Shown one piece after another: positions 34,033 to 34,797 of a stretch of DNA of 34,797 nucleotides. Location of the stretch: positions 1 through 34,797 of the forward strand of contig JABIRI010000243.1 in NCBI GenBank assembly GCA_018667915.1, read 5' to 3'. Positions within the stretch are counted from its first letter, which is position 1. Each line of letters starts with the position of its first letter. Below the pieces are notes generated by a model. That model searched no databases and was not told the origin of the DNA. It saw only the letters and a program-made list of their open reading frames with translations. The translations under genes and the position numbers were made by a program. The stretch comes from Opitutaceae bacterium (GTDB lineage Bacteria; Verrucomicrobiota; Verrucomicrobiia; Opitutales; Opitutaceae).

Positions 34033-34797
34033 GTGAGCAACTTGGCCAAGATTACTTGTTTTTTATTCGATAATGGATCCCGGCGGCCTGCATCAACTCT
34101 GGCCCTGCGCCGCGTCGCCAACCGTCTTTCGGACGTAATCGGATGCAAAGTCGAACCCGTTTCGCTGCTGCACTCTGATAGCATAGCCCCCGCCGAACTT
34201 GCCGGACAACGCGCCCGGCTTTTGGAGGAGTCATTGCAGGAGTTTGGCGAAGAGGCCGGAAAAGTCGCCGTGGCCTTGCCTCTCTTTTTTGGACCAAGCG
34301 GCGCCTTGCACGAATACCTGCCGCCGCGATTGGAGGTGCTGGCGGGTCGCTATCCCGACACCCGGTTCATTCTGGCAAATTGCCTGGAATCCGCGCGGGA
34401 CGATTCCGCTTCGATCTTAAGCCAAGCGATCCAGCGTGAAATTTCATCTACGGTTACGGCCGCGGAATTCTCCCATCCGGCGGTACTGGTAACGGATCAT
34501 GGTAGCCCCTTGATCGAGGTGACGCGGGTGAGAGATAGAGTAGGGACCAATCTGGCTCGATCATGGCCGACCGCACAGGTCGCTTCCATGGAACGACGTG
34601 ACGGCCCCGACTACACGTTTAATGAACCGCTATTGGAGACCGCCGTGCAAACATTAGCCGCAAAAGGGGAAAAAGAAATCATAGTGGCCCTCCAGTTTTT
34701 ATTCGCGGGACGACACGCGGGAGAGGGCGGAGATATCGCACAAATTTGCGACACGGCCGTCGAAAAAAATCCCGAGCTCCGAATTGCGACCACGCAA
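34033..34797 (+). CDS. CbiX-like two-domain sirohydrochlorin chelatase family protein, partial
   Basis: A frame opening at GTG 34033 (or TTG 34042) stays open to the window end, 255 codons, so the 3' end is missing. The protein shows two related half-domains of the CbiX/SirB chelatase fold. The first starts ITCFLFDNGSRRPASTLALR and contains VALPLFFGPSGALHEYLPPR. The second starts AVLVTDHGSPLIEVTRVRD and contains EIIVALQFLFAGRHAGEGGD. Chelatases use a His in the HGS turn. Here the first half has Asn (N14) and the second retains His (H156). The protein may insert cobalt or iron into sirohydrochlorin for cobalamin or siroheme, or may be a diverged relative. No other cobalamin gene is in the window. 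Confidence 0.8.
   Translation, partial: MSNLAKITCFLFDNGSRRPASTLALRRVANRLSDVIGCKVEPVSLLHSDSIAPAELAGQRARLLEESLQEFGEEAGKVAVALPLFFGPSGALHEYLPPRLEVLAGRYPDTRFILANCLESARDDSASILSQAIQREISSTVTAAEFSHPAVLVTDHGSPLIEVTRVRDRVGTNLARSWPTAQVASMERRDGPDYTFNEPLLETAVQTLAAKGEKEIIVALQFLFAGRHAGEGGDIAQICDTAVEKNPELRIATTQ

Noticed and set aside
1-34797. tRNA, rRNA, CRISPR arrays, transposases or phage genes
   Set aside because: No cloverleaf, ribosomal segment, regularly spaced repeat array, DDE-type or Y1-type transposase, integrase or phage structural gene is visible. The only mobile-looking features are the toxin-antitoxin module and the REP-like repeat.

Overview
The window is a compact stretch of about 34.8 kb of bacterial chromosome. 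It is moderately GC-rich, has almost no intergenic space and mixes both strands freely. It carries core genes (metG, menF-menD-menB, ffh, der, fmt, parB, secG, apaG, purH, a Pal-type lipoprotein). It also has pseudopilin-like genes, an exported sulfatase, secreted proteins with Sec signals and little obvious Shine-Dalgarno use. Together this suggests a Gram-negative-type bacterium of the PVC group, most likely Verrucomicrobiota of the Opitutales/Opitutaceae kind. That placement is an inference from protein style and gene content; no rRNA is present. I see no rRNA, tRNA, CRISPR array, transposase, integrase or prophage.

Layout. Positions 1-5507, all on the minus strand, hold a two-component system (NarL-type kinase and response regulator coupled by ATGA). 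It is followed by three pilin-like genes resembling PilV, PilW and PilX/GspK; the last runs off the left edge of the window after 817 codons. Positions 5595-12133 hold methionyl-tRNA synthetase and then menaquinone genes menF-menD (ATGA overlap) and menB. An antisense gene for an exported beta-propeller protein lies between menD and menB. Positions 12138-16174 hold an unknown secreted protein, a YqeY protein, an exported amidohydrolase with a small membrane protein, and an APC-family amino-acid permease. Positions 16183-16821 are a small toxin-antitoxin module, a Doc-type Fic toxin with an AbrB/MazE-type antitoxin, with a palindromic operator candidate at the promoter.

Positions 17004-24291 hold SRP protein Ffh (minus strand), then a plus-strand run: Lrp/AsnC regulator, aminotransferase, der, fmt, a coiled-coil/LysM protein and parB. 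Positions 24308-24383 contain a conspicuous REP-like pair of hairpins in inverted orientation between convergent genes. Positions 24404-34797 hold a sulfatase, secG, a LolA-like exported protein, a beta-CASP metallo-beta-lactamase RNase-like protein, apaG, purH, an M48 metalloprotease lipoprotein, an M20 dipeptidase, a strong bidirectional terminator, a Pal/OmpA lipoprotein, and the first 255 codons of a two-domain CbiX-like chelatase.

Most of the window is housekeeping. The parts most worth following up are: the two-component system linked to a minor-pilin set with an unusually large third pilin; the Doc/AbrB module abutting a permease; the REP-like repeat; the LysM-parB coupling without an adjacent parA; the CbiX-like protein whose first half has Asn where chelatases have His; and the His in the Ffh P-loop.
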